From: Intrasporangium oryzae NRRL B-24470
Lineage (GTDB): Bacteria > Actinomycetota > Actinomycetes > Actinomycetales > Dermatophilaceae
Assembly (NCBI RefSeq): GCF_000576595.1
Contig: NZ_AWSA01000008.1
Location: 62,001-126,000 of the forward strand
Direction: 5' to 3'
DNA length: 64,000 bases
Shown: positions 61,722 through 64,000 of the stretch, piece by piece
Position numbering within the stretch: position 1 is the first letter of the stretch
Layout of the letters: the number at the start of each line of letters is the position of its first letter
The notes under the pieces: generated by a model
Databases searched by the model: none
The model's input: the letters and a program-made list of their open reading frames with translations, nothing else
Told to the model about the DNA's origin: nothing
Program-made: the position numbers and the translations under genes

Positions 61722-63368
61722 ATGACGCAGACGGTCGAGACCATCTTCGTGGGCGGTTCGCTGTTCGACCCGGGCTCCCCGCGCTCGCGGCCCGGCGTCC
61801 TGGCCGTGGCCGACGGCCGAATCGCGGCCGTCGGTGGCGATGAGCTCCTCGAGCTGGCAGGCCCTGGGACCGAGGTCGTCGACCTCGCGGGCGGGCTGCT
61901 CCTGCCCGGCTTCCAGGACGCCCACGTGCACCCGGTCATGGCGGGTGTCGACCTGCTGCGCTGCGATCTCCACGGCGCCGAAACGGCGCAGGAGTGCCTG
62001 GACCGCATCGCGGCCTACGCCGCGGCTCATCCCGAGCAGGACTGGATCACCGGCGGCGGCTGGTCGATGGAGCTCTTCCCCGGTGGCACCCCGACGCGCC
62101 AGCTGCTGGACTCGGTCGTCCCGGATCGGCCGGTCATCCTGGCCAACCGTGACGCGCACGGGGCGTGGGTCAACACGGTCGCCCTGCGTCGGGCGGCCAT
62201 GGACGCGCGGACGCCGGACCCTGTCGACGGGCGGATCGAGCGCGAGCCCGACGGCAGCCCCAGCGGCACGCTCCACGAAGGCGCCGTCGCCCTCGTCGCC
62301 GACCACGCCGACCCGATCGGCTACGAGGACCAGTACGCCGGGCTGCTTGCGGCGCAGCAGGTGCTCCTGTCTCACGGCATCACCGCGTGGCAGGACGCGG
62401 CCGTCGGGCGGGTCTTCGGCCTCGACGACGTCTACGACGTCTACGTCAGGGCCGCATCGAACGGCGACCTCAAGGCGCGGGTCGTCGGGGCCCTGTGGTG
62501 GGACCGGGCCCGCGGCCTCGAGCAGGTCGAGGAGCTGCGCGAGCTGAGACGCCGCGGGTGCGTCGGACGCTTCCGCGCGACCTCCGTGAAGATCATGCAG
62601 GACGGCGTCGCCGAGAACTTCACCGCGGCCATGACCGACAGCTACCTCGACGGGTGCGGCTGCCGGACGGGCAACAGCGGGATCTCGTTCGTCGACCCGA
62701 GCGCCCTGCGTGAGTACGTCACCCGGCTCGACGCCGAGGGCTTCCAGGTGCACGTCCACGCGCTCGGAGACCGGGCCGTCCGCGAGGCACTCGACGCGGT
62801 CGAGGCGGCCCGAGCCGCGAACGGTCCGACCGACAACCGGCACCATCTCGCCCACCTCCAGGTCGTCCACCCCGACGACGTGCCGCGGTTTGCCGCGCTC
62901 GGTGCGACCGCGAACATCCAGGCGCTCTGGGCCTGCCACGAGCCGCAGATGGACGAGCTGACGATTCCCTTCCTCGGCGAGGACCGAGCCGCCTGGCAGT
63001 ACCCCTTCGGCGACCTGGTCGCTGCAGGCGCGCCGATCGCGGCCGGCAGCGACTGGCCGATCAGCAGCCCCGACCCCCTCGCCGCCATCCAGGTCGCCGT
63101 GACCCGGACCCCGCCGGGCGTCGCGGACGCGCCGCCCTTCTACCCGCGCAACGCCATCACCCTGGCGCAGGCCCTCACGGCGTACACGGCCGGCTCGGCA
63201 CGGATCAACCACCACGAGGACGTCACGGGACACCTGCGCCCGGGAGGCCACGCGGACCTCGCCGTCCTCGACCGCGACCCGTTCGAGGGGCCGGCGGAGC
63301 AGATCGCCGAGTGCTCGGTGACCCGCACGTACGTGGGGGGCGAGCTCCTGTTCGACGGCCGTTCGTAG
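61722..63368 (+). CDS. Amidohydrolase, YtcJ-like
   Basis: 548 residues. The metal-site start LPGFQDAHVHPV supplies the HxH pair. GGWSMELFPGG, DRPVILANRDAHGAWVN, a KIMQDGV lysine segment, VHVHALGDRAV and AAGSDWPISSPDPL with the last Asp follow in the YtcJ order. A C-terminal beta-sandwich part has GGHADLAVLDRDPF. These cytosolic enzymes hydrolyse N-acyl or cyclic amide substrates; specificity is unknown. The ATG has GAGAGG upstream. It stands alone between the metal receptor and a sigma factor gene. Confidence 0.9.
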   Translation: MTQTVETIFVGGSLFDPGSPRSRPGVLAVADGRIAAVGGDELLELAGPGTEVVDLAGGLLLPGFQDAHVHPVMAGVDLLRCDLHGAETAQECLDRIAAYAAAHPEQDWITGGGWSMELFPGGTPTRQLLDSVVPDRPVILANRDAHGAWVNTVALRRAAMDARTPDPVDGRIEREPDGSPSGTLHEGAVALVADHADPIGYEDQYAGLLAAQQVLLSHGITAWQDAAVGRVFGLDDVYDVYVRAASNGDLKARVVGALWWDRARGLEQVEELRELRRRGCVGRFRATSVKIMQDGVAENFTAAMTDSYLDGCGCRTGNSGISFVDPSALREYVTRLDAEGFQVHVHALGDRAVREALDAVEAARAANGPTDNRHHLAHLQVVHPDDVPRFAALGATANIQALWACHEPQMDELTIPFLGEDRAAWQYPFGDLVAAGAPIAAGSDWPISSPDPLAAIQVAVTRTPPGVADAPPFYPRNAITLAQALTAYTAGSARINHHEDVTGHLRPGGHADLAVLDRDPFEGPAEQIAECSVTRTYVGGELLFDGRS

Positions 63369-63498
63369 GCCGACCGACGCCCGGGCCACGCGGCGCGGGG
63401 TCGCGCCGCCACGGAAAGACGCCAACCGCCGAAGTCCCCGCGGCGTCTCAGCAGGCGTGACGATTGGCGTCCGACAGCTCGGAGTGAGGGGGGCTCCC

Positions 63499-63996
63499 AT
63501 GGCGGGTGCGGTGAGCGCGCCGGGCCGCGACGCTGTCCGCCAGGTGTACGACGCCCACTTCGGGAGGCTCGTCGGCTGGACGGTCCGCCTCGTCGGCGAC
63601 CCCGACCTGGCCCACGACTTCGCGACCGAAGCCTTCGTCCGCCTCCTGCGCAGCAACACGACCATCGCCGAGCCGCGGGCCTGGCTCTACACCGTGACGG
63701 CCAACCTCGTGCGGGACCACTGGCGCTCGCGGGGACGGGAGTCGGCCGCCTTCGCCCGGCACGGCGTGAGCGACGGCGGCGACGACGGCCGGCACGACCC
63801 GGCGACGCGGCTCACCGTCCGCGAGGCCGTCGAGGCCCTGCCCGACCGTTTCCGCCTCGTCGTGCTGCTCCACTACTACGCGGACCTGCCCGTCTCGACC
63901 GTGGCCCGGCAGCTCGGCAAGTCCGAGGGCGCGGTCAAGCGCGACCTGTTCGAGGCACGGCACCGCATGGCGACCCTGCTGGAGGATGCCCGATGA
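63499..63996 (+). CDS. ECF RNA polymerase sigma factor
   Basis: 165 residues. Region 2 (VRQVYDAHFGRLVGWTVRLVGDPDLAHDFATEAFVRLL and AWLYTVTANLVRDHWRSRGR) and region 4 (EALPDRFRLVVLLHYYADLPVSTVARQLGKSEGAVKRDL) are clear, so it is a group IV sigma factor. The ATG at 63499 is preceded by GAGGGGGG; a GTG at 63457 would add 14 residues. A further frame begins at 63993, four bases before the sigma stop, where an anti-sigma factor would be expected. The 130 bases before the ATG have no gene and should hold the promoter. Confidence 0.9.
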   Translation: MAGAVSAPGRDAVRQVYDAHFGRLVGWTVRLVGDPDLAHDFATEAFVRLLRSNTTIAEPRAWLYTVTANLVRDHWRSRGRESAAFARHGVSDGGDDGRHDPATRLTVREAVEALPDRFRLVVLLHYYADLPVSTVARQLGKSEGAVKRDLFEARHRMATLLEDAR

Positions 63997-64000
63997 CCCC
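63993..64000 (+). CDS. Start of the gene after the sigma factor (cut by the window end)
   Basis: ATGA overlap with the sigma factor stop followed by two more codon beginnings. By position this is expected to be the cognate anti-sigma factor, but only two codons are visible. Confidence 0.35.

Overview
The window is about 72% GC, with G or C at almost every third codon position, many GTG starts, GTGA/ATGA stop-start overlaps and GGAGG-type ribosome sites. This fits a high-GC actinobacterium. An Intrasporangiaceae-like relative is my guess and is inference only. I see no rRNA, intact tRNA, CRISPR array, insertion sequence or phage module. Genes are tightly packed on both strands.

Layout. 1-6.8 kb: a truncated gene end, a DUF6326 membrane protein, a NarL-type two-component pair, a scar with gene and tRNA-like debris, a LysR regulator divergent from an alpha/beta hydrolase-SDR pair, and a haloperoxidase-like hydrolase. 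6.9-11.2 kb: a large LuxR-type ATPase regulator and a small ferredoxin-fold protein-quinone reductase pair. 11.2-16.9 kb: a DinB-like pseudogene, the PEP synthase regulatory protein with PEP synthase, a zinc alcohol dehydrogenase and a membrane protein. 17.1-18.6 kb: a class III aminotransferase.

18.7-31.4 kb is a complete catabolic supercluster. Type II dehydroquinase and a LacI repressor diverge from a shikimate/quinate-type MFS transporter, a shikimate dehydrogenase, a dehydroshikimate dehydratase and then pcaH-G-B-L-F-I-J. Together they would carry quinate or shikimate through protocatechuate and beta-ketoadipate to succinyl-CoA and acetyl-CoA. A perfect palindrome in the divergent promoter is the likely repressor operator.

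31.5-39.1 kb is metabolic: UPF0303 protein, DUF1348 protein with tryptophanase, L-2-hydroxyglutarate oxidase, two membrane proteins, and an enoyl-CoA hydratase-CoA racemase pair. 39.2-42.5 kb is the most unusual locus: a small HxD...H...R oxygenase-like protein, a Lys/Asp/Glu repeat protein, a protein with ATP-grasp-flank resemblance and a RimK-like ATP-grasp ligase. It looks like a peptide or protein modification system. 42.6-46.6 kb: a two-component system divergent from an ABC exporter. 46.8-51.3 kb: DUF6325 and SHOCT proteins, then a receiver-flavoprotein fusion next to a cyclic-nucleotide-binding-domain histidine kinase. 51.3-57.4 kb: HerA-like ATPase, OhrR-like repressor with a palindromic operator, small protein, membrane protein-lipoprotein pair, AGE-family sugar isomerase and a second MarR regulator. 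57.4-64 kb: fused isobutyryl-CoA mutase, a cytosolic metal-receptor-like protein, an amidohydrolase and an ECF sigma factor whose partner gene is cut by the window end.

At the DNA level, the octamer GTATGCCG (or its complement CGGCATAC) occurs 37 times by my eye count, in both orientations. It often preserves codons otherwise rare here, and in one intergenic gap two copies form a perfect 15-bp hairpin. This resembles the behaviour of DNA uptake sequences and is worth a genome-wide check.
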